64,000 bases of DNA from Lytechinus variegatus (taxonomy: Eukaryota; Echinodermata; Echinoidea; Temnopleuroida; Toxopneustidae). Below are positions 1-32,450 of this stretch, piece after piece. The notes beneath the pieces were generated by a model. It saw nothing but the letters and a program-made list of their open reading frames with translations, made no database searches and was not told where the DNA came from. Numbering within the stretch: the stretch's first letter is position 1; each line of letters begins with the position of its first letter. A program made the position numbers and the translations under genes. The DNA is taken from the NCBI RefSeq assembly GCF_018143015.1, contig NC_054741.1, forward strand, positions 56,621,048 through 56,685,047, given 5' to 3'.

Positions 1-1500
1 CATAGCTCCACCATACAGCACATATAGGTCAGCAAATTAGAAGGAAATAATATGCGTTTAAAAGATTATTATTATTAACAGTCAATCAAGGGGGAAATTA
101 GGTAATAAAGATCCAAACTACCCCCTTGTCTGAGCTCTGCGTCATTGTCCGTGCAGCAGCATTGCTATTTAACCATGCAGGCATTGTGCAAAGATTTTCC
201 ATACAGGAATGCAATTTTCTGGGCCCATCTTTCACTTAGCACTCATTATCAGAATGATGTATGGCATTGTAAACAGGTGTAGCTTGTAATCTGAAAATTA
301 CACAATCTGCACACTAAAATGCAACTTGTAAAGAAAATCCAGCAATAGAATTAGCTGAAATTGATAAAATGGCAGACTTTTCATCGAGGCCTTTTTTTCT
401 AAATCTTCTTCATTAATGCCGTAATGGAAGTTCGAATATGAATACACTGTATGTAAGAAAATATGATAGTATGACAAAATAACAGTACCGTAATTCATGT
501 ATACAGAAATTCCATTTTGTCCATATTTCAATGCTGATGTAATGAAAAAAGCTAAACTTACCCTTTTTTAGTTCTCTTGTAACTCATTTTTAATCTTATC
601 TTACTTGAAGTAAATAAAGCAATGTATAATGGATCATGGTAATCAGTTTTTATCTGATAGAACATTACCCCAAAAAAAAACAATTCTCAATAATTTGAAA
701 AAAACATCCATCAATTGATTTCATCACCAAGAAATAGTAAATTTGTGTATTCAATATGGATTTGGGGAAATATTTAATCTTTAGTAACACTTTTTTTCAG
801 CAAATAATTTTCAAGGTAGGAGTGAACCAATTGCAAAAATTAACATAAAATTTGAATTAGTTTGCAGTTATTGGTACATAAAAAGCTTGTAAGGAATTAA
901 AAGCGGTCCTGCTGATATAAACATTTTCAAAAATATGAAAACAACTGACAAGGTTGTACTGTTTGTACATGTATAACTTTCTGATGCTAAGATCAGTTTA
1001 TTAAATTACTGTCATTGCCGTCAAGTTTTAAAAGTCAAGGTATTCACTATTCATGTATGATTTGCTTCGTGGAAAGCATATCTTTTTAACCTCCCTGAAG
1101 ATTCACGCCTTATGACATGCTATCTACTCTTCACAAACCGGTTGATAATTCATATTTCGATAAATGTTGATTTCTCAGCGGGAATACTTGTTGTCTGTCA
1201 AGTTTGGAGTTAATGGATTTAGAAAGCAGATTATGGTCTTGAGGGAAAGGTCCAGCTATTACCCAAGCAATAGCTGACATGAATTTCAATGAGTGGGGCT
1301 ATATTGTTTCATGGTTTGTGACAAAGAGTGATGCTTGAGATTATTATTTAGGTCATATATGCGCTTCTGCCTTCTCTATAACTTATGAAATTTGATGAAG
1401 ATTTTGATTTATAAGGCTTCTTCTCATTTGGGGGAGGGGGAAACAGGCCGAGATGATTGATGCGCTTTGAACGGTCTTGCATCTCTATTTCACATTTTCT
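1..1500. other. Intronic DNA, no recognised feature
   Basis: This is AT-rich sequence upstream of the first visible HEATR6 exon. No exon with a good acceptor, coding frame and donor was seen, and no repeat family was recognised. It is taken as part of a HEATR6 intron because the visible exons start in mid-protein. Confidence 0.5.
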
Positions 1501-1509
1501 TAAAGTTTT

Positions 1510-2432
1510 AATTTCAGGAATTATTTAAAAAGAAGAGAAAAAATCTTGAATATCCTTTTTCTTGACTCTAAACCAGCTGATATTGAAATTGAATTGAATA
1601 AAACTCCAATATTGCAATACCACTCGGGCCTCTACAGGCTCAATGAAATTAGGACTAATACTAAATACTTTTTAAAAAAGGCTTTAAGAATTTTGTACAT
1701 CATCTCACAGTCACATTTTAGCCCATTCTCAATCACTATTTTTCAGACTAAAAACAATCAATATGTTTATATTCATATAACAAATTGCCCTAATTATGTT
1801 TAAAAATAAAAGTGCAATGTTGCCTCCTAACATTTCCTTACTCTTCCAATTTAATATGGATGTACACTCTTATGATAATACCCGATCTCACTTAAAACTC
1901 CATTCATTATCCAAAAGTATTAAACGAAATGTCGTTAAGATTAGACATCAGGGACCTAGATATGGAATTCTCTTTTATAAGCAACACTATTTCAACCTGC
2001 AATAATCTCAGTTCATTCAAATGTAAATTGAAACTCGTCCTACTTTCTGGATATGATTACTAATAAAGTTGCTCTCCTGACTGTAATATTTTATTTTGCA
2101 GCCCCCCCCCCTGCCTCCACTCTTGCACATTCTCCCCTGGTTTGTTTGATTATTGTATTACTTTGTGTTCTATTAATTGTGTTTTGTAGTTATTTATCAT
2201 TGCCTTGTTATTTCATTTTCCATGCTATAATTTCTTTGAACAAAAAAGGGAACAGTGTTATTTACAAACTCTGCTTTTAATTCATTCATTTTTTCCTCAT
2301 CAATGAATTTTAGCAATTATGTTTTTTTTTATCTTGTATATACATGATGATGTATATTTTAAAGATATGGAAAATAATATCGTTTTGCATTTGAATTGAA
2401 TTTTGAATTGAAATATTGAATTGAAATAAAAA
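1510..2432 (+). mobile_element. 3' end of a CR1/L2-like non-LTR retrotransposon (LINE), decayed
   Basis: The frames around 1546-2080 read like the extreme C-terminus of a LINE reverse-transcriptase ORF. A segment with LPPNISLLFQFN, then HSYDNTRSH, then GPRYGIL, then SFKCKLKL in another frame follows the usual LINE order (vHsYNTRs, GPklWN, SFKxkLK). The copy carries at least two frame changes and is truncated at its 5' end. A GAATTGAA-type short tandem tail at about 2386-2430 closes it, as is common for CR1/L2 clades. The clade call rests on this tail and the C-terminal motifs. No catalytic motif is present in the fragment. Confidence 0.65.
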
Positions 2433-3900
2433 AAGCTAAATTTCCAATTGTTTTCAAGAGTTCGATGCCTCTAAACCAACTGAAACATGAAATCACCCAA
2501 ACGTTTTTGTGGTGTGTGAATGAACCCTCCTATTGATTGCTGTGTGATAAAGGCCAACCTGTGAAGATAACATGGTAGCTGATGTCGTTCTCACCTCACA
2601 AGATTTGGGTCAAAGATTATGAGGAAAGACTTGAATCACTGGATGAGGTTACTTTCCTCTCTGTCTTCTGTATTCATTGCTTTACTCAGAGTTAATATAC
2701 ACCAAACAAAGAAACCATGGAAATGCCTTATAGGGAAAAATACTATGATGTTATCACTTACATTGATATCAATGGTGAAGTAATCAGAGTCTTGGATAGG
2801 ATAAGGATAATATTCACTGTGTGTTTTATGAAATGTGAAGAAAAAAAAATTGCTAGACTGAGATCTAAGATTATGCAAGGATGCGAATTGAAAAAAAAAT
2901 GGCAGTGTCCATCATTCGTATTTCATGCATTTGCGCTTTACAGTTTAGAAGCTTTGCAAATTTTATGCAGTTATTTTTAATACCGGTACTTGCAAACAAC
3001 AAGTGTATGTTTGGCACACTGTTGCTTCATGAAATGCAACTATTTGATTTGTCATTTTTTAAACATATATTTGCCCTTTGAATGGACAGTTTTCTGTAAT
3101 AATTTTACAAGATATCATAAAAAGAATTGAGAAACTCACTTTTTTATTCCATCGATCATTCCTGCAATTGGAATCACTTTAAGACAGGAATGTGCAATTT
3201 TGAACCTGTACATGGTAATATAAGAATGAGGAGAAGCCCATTACGTGTGCCTCTGTTATCTCTTGGAAAGTCTTCCTTTTCTAGGGCCTGAGATGGGTTT
3301 CTTTTCCCACTGTACATCATTGCCCTTTTAATTTTCTCCCCTTCTCCCTTCTCCTCTTGTTACGAGATTACTTTTCATCATACACAAAGAGGATGTATGA
3401 ATTCTTTCTGATAGCGGGATGAGTTTGTAAGTCAAGGAGTTAGAAACCTATGCATATTAAGTAGTTGCTGATTCGGTTTGCCCTACTTCCTGCTGCGCGA
3501 TATTTTCATGGATTTGCCGAATGTTCGATCTTTGAAGCCATGTATTGCTCGTGATTAATATGTGCCCTAATCCGGGGAAGATAATGGTCAGGTCTTTGTT
3601 TTTCTAGTGCTCCGTCGCATTTTGTTGTTTAGTCTTGTCAAGCTTGTTTTCCCTTCAAGTTTCTTTCTCTTATTAGCCCAGTTGCTCAATTTCTTCCTTT
3701 ACATGGACACATTTATGTATTTTTTCATGAATTATCAAATATTTGAATGATGATGGTGTTAAGTATTTTTTATCTTGTTGACTTGATGGGGTTTTTTTAT
3801 CCATGAAGAGTAGTTATTTTTGCCTTATTTCTCATTGTAAATGCTTATGATTATTGTACAATGTAATTATTCTCAATTCGAATCTAATGACAAAATACCA
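2433..3900. other. Intronic DNA, no recognised feature
   Basis: AT-rich intronic sequence. Small open frames here (for example 2717-2980) have no coding-like composition or family resemblance. Nothing further could be supported. Confidence 0.45.
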
Positions 3901-3907
3901 TTTTCCA

Positions 3908-4180
3908 CATTTTGCTCTTACTATCACCCACTCTCCCTCTTCTCTTTCTATCTCTATTTCTGTATGTCTCTCTCTTTCTTTTTCTCAATTCTTTGTATGT
4001 GCTCTCTTCACCCCTACTATTTCTTTCTCTCTCCCTCTCTCCACTCCTATCTCTCCCCCTTTACTGTCTCTCCCTCTCTCTGCCCCCCTTTCTACTTTTC
4101 TCTCACTACTCTCTTTTTCTTCCCGCTCTTTCTCTTGCTTTCATCTTACCTCATTATTTCTTTCATTGTCTTTATTGTTT
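3908..4180 (+). repeat. CT-rich polypyrimidine tract ahead of a HEATR6 exon
   Basis: About 270 bases of degenerate CTCTCT/CCCTCT repeats, nearly purine-free in places, end just before the acceptor at 4183-4184. Three overlapping Ser/Leu/Phe-rich open frames here are by-products of the repeat. Confidence 0.8.
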
Positions 4181-4184
4181 CTAG

Positions 4185-24786
<20,602 letters not shown>

Positions 24787-24790
24787 AACC

Positions 24791-25042
24791 CTGTTCACAT
24801 TGGGTGATTTGAAATTCAGTGTCGACCTTTTGGTGTTGGCGTTGGGTCAATTTTTACATGTACATGAGCACAACACCAAACATGAAAGTGAAGATGGTCC
24901 CTAAAAGTCACTCACAAGGTGTTGAGCTATCAATATTGTGATTGCTTGTGTAAACTCAGAATAAGTTTTGGAGCTAGTACACACAATCCAAATTATGCTA
25001 CCAACACTAACACCAACATTGAACTTGAAATCACCCACTGTC
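24791..25042. mobile_element. Palindromic MITE in the HEATR6 3' UTR
   Basis: TTGGGTGATTTGAAATTCAG on the left is inverse to TTGAACTTGAAATCACCCAC on the right. TTTTGGTGTTGGCGTTGG pairs with CCAACACTAACACCAAC. It starts five bases after the HEATR6 stop codon, so the proximal 3' UTR is transposon-derived if the exon runs to the AATAAA at 25251. Confidence 0.75.
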
Positions 25043-25384
25043 ATCAAAGCAGGAGTTGGAAACAAAAATAAATTTGGGATGATCCAATATCTTTGATAAC
25101 CATAAATACATTCTAATTTATCAGAAAACTGCATTGACACATTCATTTTTTTTGTCCTGTGGACAAAGTGATGAGCTATTCCATTGTTTTTGTAATCAGT
25201 AACTAAATCTACCCCCAAAACCATCTATTTACCAAATTTTAGAATTTCTGAATAAACAATTATTCATAGTTGGATAGCTGTATTCAGATTAAATTATTTT
25301 TATGAAAATAGTTATCATTATTAGTATGATTATTATTACTATTAATCCTTTAATTCTATTATAGGCTTCTTATCATGTTAACAT

Positions 25385-25657
25385 AATAATCATAATAATA
25401 ATGAAGGATTTGTACAATGCACATATCCACCTTGTTAGGTGCTTAAGGCACTTCTGTATTACCCTGGCCAAGCTAGTCTACCGATTCTGGTGTGCACAGC
25501 TTTTTAAGGAACTACTTTCTGCTGGTACCCATTTAACTCACCTGGGTTGAGTGCAGCACAATGTGGTCAAATTTCTTGCTGAAGGGTAACACGCCATGGC
25601 TGGGAATCGAACCCACATCCCCCAGATTGAAAGACCACTAGACCACTACACCCCAAC
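25385..25657 (-). mobile_element. tRNA-derived SINE, minus strand
   Basis: Read on the minus strand it starts with a tRNA-like head: A box TGGTCTAGTGGTC and B box GGTTCGATTCC. A body with ACATTGTGCTGCACTCAACC, GGGTACC and CTGTGCACACCAGAATCGG follows, then an AATAAT-type tail. The same body is in the plus-strand copy at 42530-42803. It is transcribed by RNA polymerase III in such families and moved by a partner LINE. Confidence 0.9.
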
Positions 25658-26160
25658 ATCACATGAATCACCATGTGTACCAATCCTTTAAGGTGTGTGC
25701 TGGTTTTTGAGGGCAGTCTTCATTTAAACCAGAAATGGCATAGACTTTGAATATGTTGCTTAAAATCCATTGTATCTGTATATATGAAAATATCTGTTAA
25801 CCTGTTATATGTTTGCAATCAATAGTTTCATTGTATGGTCATGTGGCTACTGACTTCAAAGTTTCAAGTAGGTTCATAATAGGAAGCTAGAGGGCCATTA
25901 AAAATCATCCTTATAGTAACGATACATATTTGCATCACTTGATTATTTATGATTACATAATTTTTCTTGAAAAAAAGAAAGGAAGGTAAATTGCCACTTG
26001 AGATCTGTTTCATAACAGTTAAAAGCTACTGAATGAACTCCTTCAATCTGATTGGCTGATGGTAAATTTGTTATAGAAACAGTTCATTTGTTGCTATAAC
26101 AAGTATTATGAAACGGGGACCTTGGTCTAAAGACCTGCTTGGTGTATTTTCCACTTGATC

Positions 26161-26432
26161 TGGGCCCTGTTGTACAAAGAGTTACGATTGATCCGATCAA
26201 TCTTAACTCTATGGAAATCCATTAGTGTCATAATTTATTCTACGAAAAATTTGCACAATGTCCTTTTTATGCAAGGAGAAGCGCAGTGAATTTTCAAGAA
26301 AACAATGAATGCATGAATATACACCACAGCTAGAAAATATTTTGAACAAACATGCATAATAGATGTTGACGTTGCTGGCCGTCCATAGTTGTGATTGATC
26401 GGATCCATCGTAACTCTTTGTACAACAGGGCA
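26161..26432. mobile_element. Palindromic MITE, family B, copy 2
   Basis: GGGCCCTGTTGTACAAAGAG at the left pairs with CTCTTTGTACAACAGGGCAC at the right, and TTGATCCGATCAATC pairs with GATTGATCGGATCCATC. Same layout as the copies at 23925 and 48697. Confidence 0.9.
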
Positions 26433-26439
26433 CTGATCT

Positions 26440-26800
26440 CACATAGTCTAATCCTATTTCGTTCTACAACCCATTTACCACTTTGTCTAATTTCCAGTTT
26501 TCTGCTACTCTCATTTTATCTAATATCCTCATGGTCTAACATCATTTAGTCTAAATGGTGAGATAGAACCAAATTTTCACGTGGCAAAGTGTAAAATAGA
26601 GAAAATGGAAATTAGATCATCAGGCATTAGACTAAATGACAATTAGACCAAGTGAGTATCAGGCCATGTGCAAAGTAGACCAAATGGCAATTAGATCTGA
26701 TTGGGAGTAGACCAAATGGGTTTATCCCATGTGGTATTAGACTATCTTTGTAGCAGACCTACATGCTTATAGACCAAGCGAATGTCGGCCTATCTCAGAA
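26440..26800. repeat. Degenerate array of TAGACCAAATGG-type words
   Basis: The words TAGACCAAATGG, GACCAAGTGAG, TAGTCTAA, GGTCTAA and AATTAGAC recur at irregular short spacing. In the left third they are mostly in one orientation, and in the right two thirds in the other. It could be the inside of a non-autonomous element. No ends were found. Confidence 0.6.
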
Positions 26801-26914
26801 GGAAATCCTAAATCTTTCCCTAAATGAGTTCCTGTAGAAAAATTAGTTTCTGTTTAAGTGTAAGTACTCTTTCCAAATGTAAATCTCGGCATTTGTTGTG
26901 TGGTTGTGTGCGCA

Positions 26915-27180
26915 AATTCAATTTTTCAATTCAATTAATCTTTATTTCACAATTGATTAAAAAGGATATATAAATGTGCCATAAGGCATTGTGGTAAAAT
27001 ACAATACATGTTAACTAACTAGTTAACAAATGAGGGGGTGTGAGGGGTAATTTCTTTTTTTTTTAACTCAGGTTATATCTTGTACGGGAAATTTCTAGTA
27101 GCCATAAAGAAAGAGAAAAAAGAGAATTATTTATCTGAAATGATACAATGTTTTGATTAAAAGAGTAGATCAAATGGCTT
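26915..27180 (-). mobile_element. 3' tail of a LINE, minus strand
   Basis: AATTCAATTTTTCAATTCAA read on the minus strand is a GAATTGAA-type tail like that at 2386-2430. AATAAAGATTAATTGAATTG and a short AT-rich stretch precede it. The coding part is not recognisable. Confidence 0.45.
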
Positions 27181-27184
27181 TATC

Positions 27185-28105
27185 CCAATATGTATATTTA
27201 AAATCAATATTTCATAATAGTTGAATGGGTGGAGTAGCAAAACATTTTGAAAGATGTGTTTATGTTGAGTGCATAATCTTTTGTTCCGTCCAATGTATTT
27301 GGTTTGGTGTGTGTGTGTTATTTTGGAGTCACTGTTCTTCACTATATGTGAATTAAAATACAGATTTCTTGATTTTCATCTATACATCAATGTTGCTCAA
27401 CTTCAAATTGATTCGATATGGTCTTTGTTTTTTAAAAGGCAGCAAAACAAAGACAAGAAAAGGCAAGGACGTGACATCATTTCTTCATCGAGACAAATAA
27501 TAAAGAGATAAGATGCAAAATAGAATATCATACTTCATACTTAAAAGGCTAAAGAGGTAAACCAACCATGAGATACCTACTATTTCATAGTCAAATTGAA
27601 AAGAAATGTTTATCAACAATGAGAGATCACTATCATCATTTTCATTGCCAAAATGGCAAATGATGTAAACCAATTGCAGGTCACTATCATGTTTATTGTG
27701 CAGCTTAAACTGGAAGTAATATTGAAAAGAGGTTAAAGAATTTTGGCACAATTTCATATTCAAAACTATAATTGCAGTATTGCACTGAATATACTATGCC
27801 TTCATGCCTCTGGTAAGATTGCAGTTTTTTTTAAATATCTTTTTATATCTTCCCAGAAACACTAAAACTTGCATTCTTTGCTGAAATGTTTATGCACTTG
27901 TTGCCATTTACAATTCTAAATCCATTCCTATTATTTGAGATTAACAAATTAACTTCATATCCTATTCTCTTTGAAAGAGCTGCTGATTTTCTTTATAATG
28001 AATAAAATTATAAAAGCTGACTGTACTGGTGTGTATGTCTTTTTATGAATTTGTTTCGATTATTTTCAGGTAGGTATACTGGTCTACATAGGCAAGGTAA
28101 AGAAA
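27185..28105. other. Intergenic DNA, no recognised feature
   Basis: AT-rich; no exon, promoter motif or repeat family was recognised between the LINE tail and the purine-rich tract. Confidence 0.4.
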
Positions 28106-28250
28106 TAGAGTTACTAGTCAAACAGAGAGATATGAATAAACACAAGAGTGAGAAAGAGATATGCAGACAGGAGAGAGGGAGAGGCAGAGAGAGGAGAGAC
28201 TTACAGAGAGGCCGACAAGGGGAGAGGGGAAAGAGCATGTGAGGGGGGAA
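28106..28250. repeat. Purine-rich (GA)n-like tract
   Basis: About 145 bases dominated by GAGAGA and GGGAGAG words. Overlapping frames on both strands (Arg/Glu-rich plus, Ser/Leu-rich minus) come from the repeat. Confidence 0.8.
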
Positions 28251-28728
28251 AATGCTCGAGGATCAATACTAAACATGCTGAAATTATTGTAAAGAATGAG
28301 CAAGGAGAAAGACGCCGAATTTTCAATTGGGGCAGCATAACGAATGCACAATCAAGAAATCTGCGCTGATAGGGGAGGGTGTTATGTTAAAAAAGATATT
28401 AAAAAAATCAATGGGAGTTCTTGAAATGCGACCGAAAACTTGTACAACAGGCATGACAAAGTAGCATGGGCATGTTCGCGTCAAAAGTCATGCTCCTTTT
28501 TACTGAAGGGAAAATTATCAAAGTGGAATAGAGTACGAAATATGGTGTAAATCCATAATATTGATCGTCACGAGGCCAAGGTCACGATTCATCTAAAGAC
28601 ATTTCATCGATACCCATAACATCCAACTGACAAATCCGCAGTTAGCAGACTTGACATAAGGGACAACTTGGATTTGTGGATACTTTTGATTGATTAGCTG
28701 ACAATGAAAAAACATGTTTTGAGGAAGA

Positions 28729-28878
28729 ATGACGACTCTGTCTAAGAAGAACGGGAAGAATACTGGAGGTGATGATGATGATGATGATGATGATGATAGT
28801 GATGATGATGGTGATGAAAACAACGATGATGATTATGATGAGGATGATGATGATGACGACATTGATGATTTGATGTAG
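28729..28878 (+). CDS. Possible 49-residue Asp-rich small ORF over a (GAT)n repeat
   Basis: An ATG-to-TAG frame begins MTTLSKKNGKNTGG and continues with about 30 residues of Asp broken by Ser, Gly, Glu, Asn and Tyr, ending DDIDDLM. The acidic part is an imperfect GAT trinucleotide repeat, so it may be just a microsatellite that happens to be open. A Lys-rich head before an acidic tail and a stop right after the repeat make it worth noting. No family is recognised, and no splice sites were identified with confidence. Confidence 0.25.
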   Translation: MTTLSKKNGKNTGGDDDDDDDDDSDDDGDENNDDDYDEDDDDDDIDDLM

Positions 28879-28879
28879 C

Positions 28880-31095
28880 CCCGAAGAATACAATAATATT
28901 TTAGAGCTTGCAGATTGATGCATGGCAGTTGATCGCGATAATCAAGCTTTTCCATAAATATAAATGAATGTACAATCTGCATGGTCCATGAATGCTTGAA
29001 TACTCATATAAACAAATTACACATCCATACCCCTTGCTCATAATATACCTCCCCGAATCCTCTTTCTGCCGCATTGATCATCACGCCAAGGAAGATGACA
29101 TATCCCTCATCATTTTCCCCTCGTTGTCTACCAAATCATCCCGATATCCCTTAAACTGACGTCATGAGGGCATTATCATCATTATAGCCGGTTCTTCTCT
29201 TATCCCTGGTGAGCTTTGGGACAAAGCTGGCCCTGGGATTTGCTGAAATCGCTGGGGTGCTTTAAGTGGGGCTAGAAAATTCATACCCATGGTTTTACCA
29301 ATCTCTAACTAACGAGTCGTATTCCTCGATGCTGATCTTGTCCCATCTGTCTTCTCGCTAGATGCAGTATAAAGAGATTTAGCTGAAATCGACATAAATG
29401 TGAGGATAAAAGAAAGGGTGCGTATATCAATAATGGGCGAATCTAGAATTTCAAACGAAAGGGGACACACAGACCTCTAAGATAGGTCCATATAATATTC
29501 TTGACAAAGCTATGAGACAGGCTTGCAATGAAAAAAGGGGTGGGCATCCATTCAAAATGTCAGCGAAGGGAGCACTTCTCGATTGCAATAGAGTAGGATG
29601 CAGGATAAAAACTTTTATAGGCATATGTGGGGCGCATGAGGGGCCCTATTGTAAAAAAAAAAATACTGGCAGTAGTAGATGGGTCCACATTTTCGAACCT
29701 TGAAAGTATATTATTTTGCTAAAAATTGTTATTTATTCCAAAATTGATCACACATATTCTGATTAGATCTCTATGAGGGGAAATTATAATATTTCATTTA
29801 ATTAAGCCACAGATATGGCGATTGCATGATTACCTGCTACCTGATTTTCATCCTGCTGGTGAGTAAATGACCTTTTTTCCCCTCCGATTTTTTGTTATGT
29901 TTGATTTATCGTTTTCTTCATTTTCATATATTCAAATCAACTCGCGGAGTGGACTTGGACTTCAGATAGTTTGCAGGTCGTACGATTAACAGTCATGAGC
30001 CATTATATTATAATAGGTATTATATTTGTGGAAGGATCAAGGGGATGTGGGGGTGGGGGATCGGGTGGCAAACGATCAAAGATGTGACGTCATATTTTAC
30101 ATGCAATTTAGTAGTAATACTTTGAGTTATACACGACCCAGAGCTCTCCGTCTTTTTAACTTTTTTCCTTCAGTTTTTACCCCCTTTTTCTCCCTCCCCC
30201 CACACTATTTGAAAAATCATTCGCAGCAGTCAACCCCTGCCCCCATGTTCCACCGGCCCTGACGATCAAACAAACCCAAAGGTTGCCTTAGAAACTATAG
30301 GCCTACCATCAATAATGGCAATATGAAACGGAGTTTGGTCTCACCACGAAAATTCCCGTCAGTACATAGCAATTCGATTGAAATTGCCAAGGATTTGTCA
30401 GGAATGGCATGGGGGGATTCAAATCTCATCAAACTGACCAAACTGCTTTCATTTTTCTGACTGCTTTCCCGCCAAAACCAAGTCAGACAAATCCTCCTTC
30501 GTCCCATCCGTCTAGAGTTTCCCGATCATTCTTTTGATCGTAATTCACCGCGGCATTCGCCTTTCGATCTCGCATGCTCAAACACATGTTAGTGTAATAT
30601 ATCATATTTATATTTTATTATTCTATTTATCCAGCCCCCTTTTTTCTTTCCTGAAGAAGCGTTTCGTTGTCTTCATTTTTTGGGGGGCACTTGTACTTGA
30701 AACAACTATTAGTGTTTGTCTTGTTCTGAATTTAGATCATTTTTTTTAATATAAAAAAAAATTGTTTCTCCTGATCATGTGACTACTGATATTAAACGTA
30801 TTTGACCTTTGAATTTGAAAAAAAACACACATCATAGTAAAAATTAAAACATCTTAAAACTGAATAGTGCTTAATTACTTAATCGCTATAGGCCTATCGA
30901 ATAAGCGATTTAACTTATAGTAACAAGCGCATATCCAGGATTGTGCAACCCGGGGGCCCAACCTAATTTTGGCGTCGATCCCAATGAACTTTTCGGAAAA
31001 CGGCGCCCCCTCATCATAGGTGCCTTAAATGCATGATGAATTATCTTATTTCATAATCACGTGATAATAGGCTAAGACCACCTCTTTAGTAGGCC
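28880..31095. other. Intergenic DNA, little recognised
   Basis: The stretch is mixed in base composition. A short decayed piece of MITE family A seems to lie at about 29890-29965 (TTCATATATTCAAATCA...GGAGTGGACTTGGACTT). The first exon of the TMEM145-like gene probably lies between 25.3 and 32.4 kb, but no signal-peptide exon with a good donor could be singled out. Confidence 0.4.
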
Positions 31096-31187
31096 TAAGT
31101 GTCCCGGGGGCCGTTTCATAAAGCTGTTCGTAAGTTAAGAGCGACTGGTGAACCTTTCTAAGCCATCGCCAATGAACATTTATATAA

Positions 31188-32043
31188 GTAGGGGAAGGCG
31201 GGGTAAGTTGAGCATAGGGGCGTTGAGCCACCAGCCCCAGGCCAATAATGAATGAGTCAGACATTATGGTGGTGTCATGTATTGATGACCCACAGCATAA
31301 CCCCTAAACCAACCACATTGTTTTCAACTTTGAAACTAAAAGTTTTTTTTTAGGGAAAAATATGAATTTCAGCCAAAAAAGTAAAAAAGAGTGTGAAATG
31401 GATAAGTCCTTTATACACACACACACACGTCTTTAAATATAATAAGGACATGATTGTCCAGGTATGGATCTTCATTCTTGTCATAGTCTTTTATATGATG
31501 GATGCATAATAAATGTGTGGATACAAAATTATCGCACTAAGTTCGGACTGGGGTAAGTTGAGCCAAACAGCATGGGGCAAGTTGAGCCATGGTGATTCTT
31601 ATGGTAATGTATCTTAAAAAAACAAACAAACCATAAAAATCGATTGAAATGCAGGCTGAAAGGAGCAAATTTACATGACTGCTCTTTTCCTTTTAAAGGA
31701 TGTAGTATTTATAGAGAATTAGCAAGTGAAAAGACTTTAAACAAAAAATTGACATGCTGGTTCTCCCCCTCATACATTTTGTACATAGTTTTTGTGGCTC
31801 AACTTAACCCAGAAGGTGGCTCAATTTTACCCCCACAGATGGGGCAAGTTGAGCCATTTGACACCTTTTTTTCAAAGGTGACAATTACTTTCAGTGTGGG
31901 GGTAGAAAGTTATATATAGGTGAAAAATATTTCAGTAGAATTAAATTTCAAGGCAAGGGACTTATTTCGACAAGATTATTAATCACATCAATTCTAACAT
32001 GCAAAAAGTAAAAATTGTCACAACTTACCCCGCCTTCCCCTAC
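31188..32043. mobile_element. TIR element with GGGGTAAGTTGAGCC repeats, 856 bp
   Basis: The left end GTAGGGGAAGGCGGGGTAAG is the exact inverse of the right end CTTACCCCGCCTTCCCCTAC. The word GGGG(T/C)AAGTTGAGCC recurs at about 31550, 31575 and 31845, and inverted near 31797. It splits another repeat whose start, GGCCGTTTCATAAAGCTG, is at about 31108. No transposase is seen, so it is non-autonomous. Confidence 0.88.
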
Positions 32044-32407
32044 GTATTGTGACCATGAACAGGATGAGTATCTTTCTAAACAATAATATTGATGCGAGCA
32101 TTTTTTTTCTCTCATCTCCTTTTATCAATAATTTGTTTCCCAGCCAATCGAGACCAAGGATTTCACTACAATTATTGTCAGCACTGACAATCTACATCCT
32201 CCTTTAATTTGTTATAATTATTTTCTTTGGGGGGGCATTTCATGAATTGGATGTTTTTAAACGTCGCGTCACAATAAAAAAAAATACACGAAAATGCGCG
32301 CGCATAAAATTTGCATAATGAATTGAACTTTGTTACAACGTCGAGAAATGTCGTGAATGATTAGTCATGTTTCCGCTCCTTTTTCTTTGTCTATTGGACA
32401 TCAACAG

Positions 32408-32450
32408 GTCTATGGGAATGATACAAGATGGCACTATCAAAAGTCATAAG
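32408..32450 (+). CDS. TMEM145: TMEM145-like exon (43-bp microexon, first found)
   Basis: Acceptor GACATCAACAG preceded by a pyrimidine-rich run, donor GTAATA. One base finishes a split codon, then 14 codons ending DGTIKSHK. Phase and spacing to the next exon match TMEM145, but the exon is very short, so support is moderate. Confidence 0.65.

Noticed and set aside
2053-2280. 75-codon hydrophobic frame
   Set aside because: It lies in the 3' untranslated part of the LINE fragment between its coding end and its tail.
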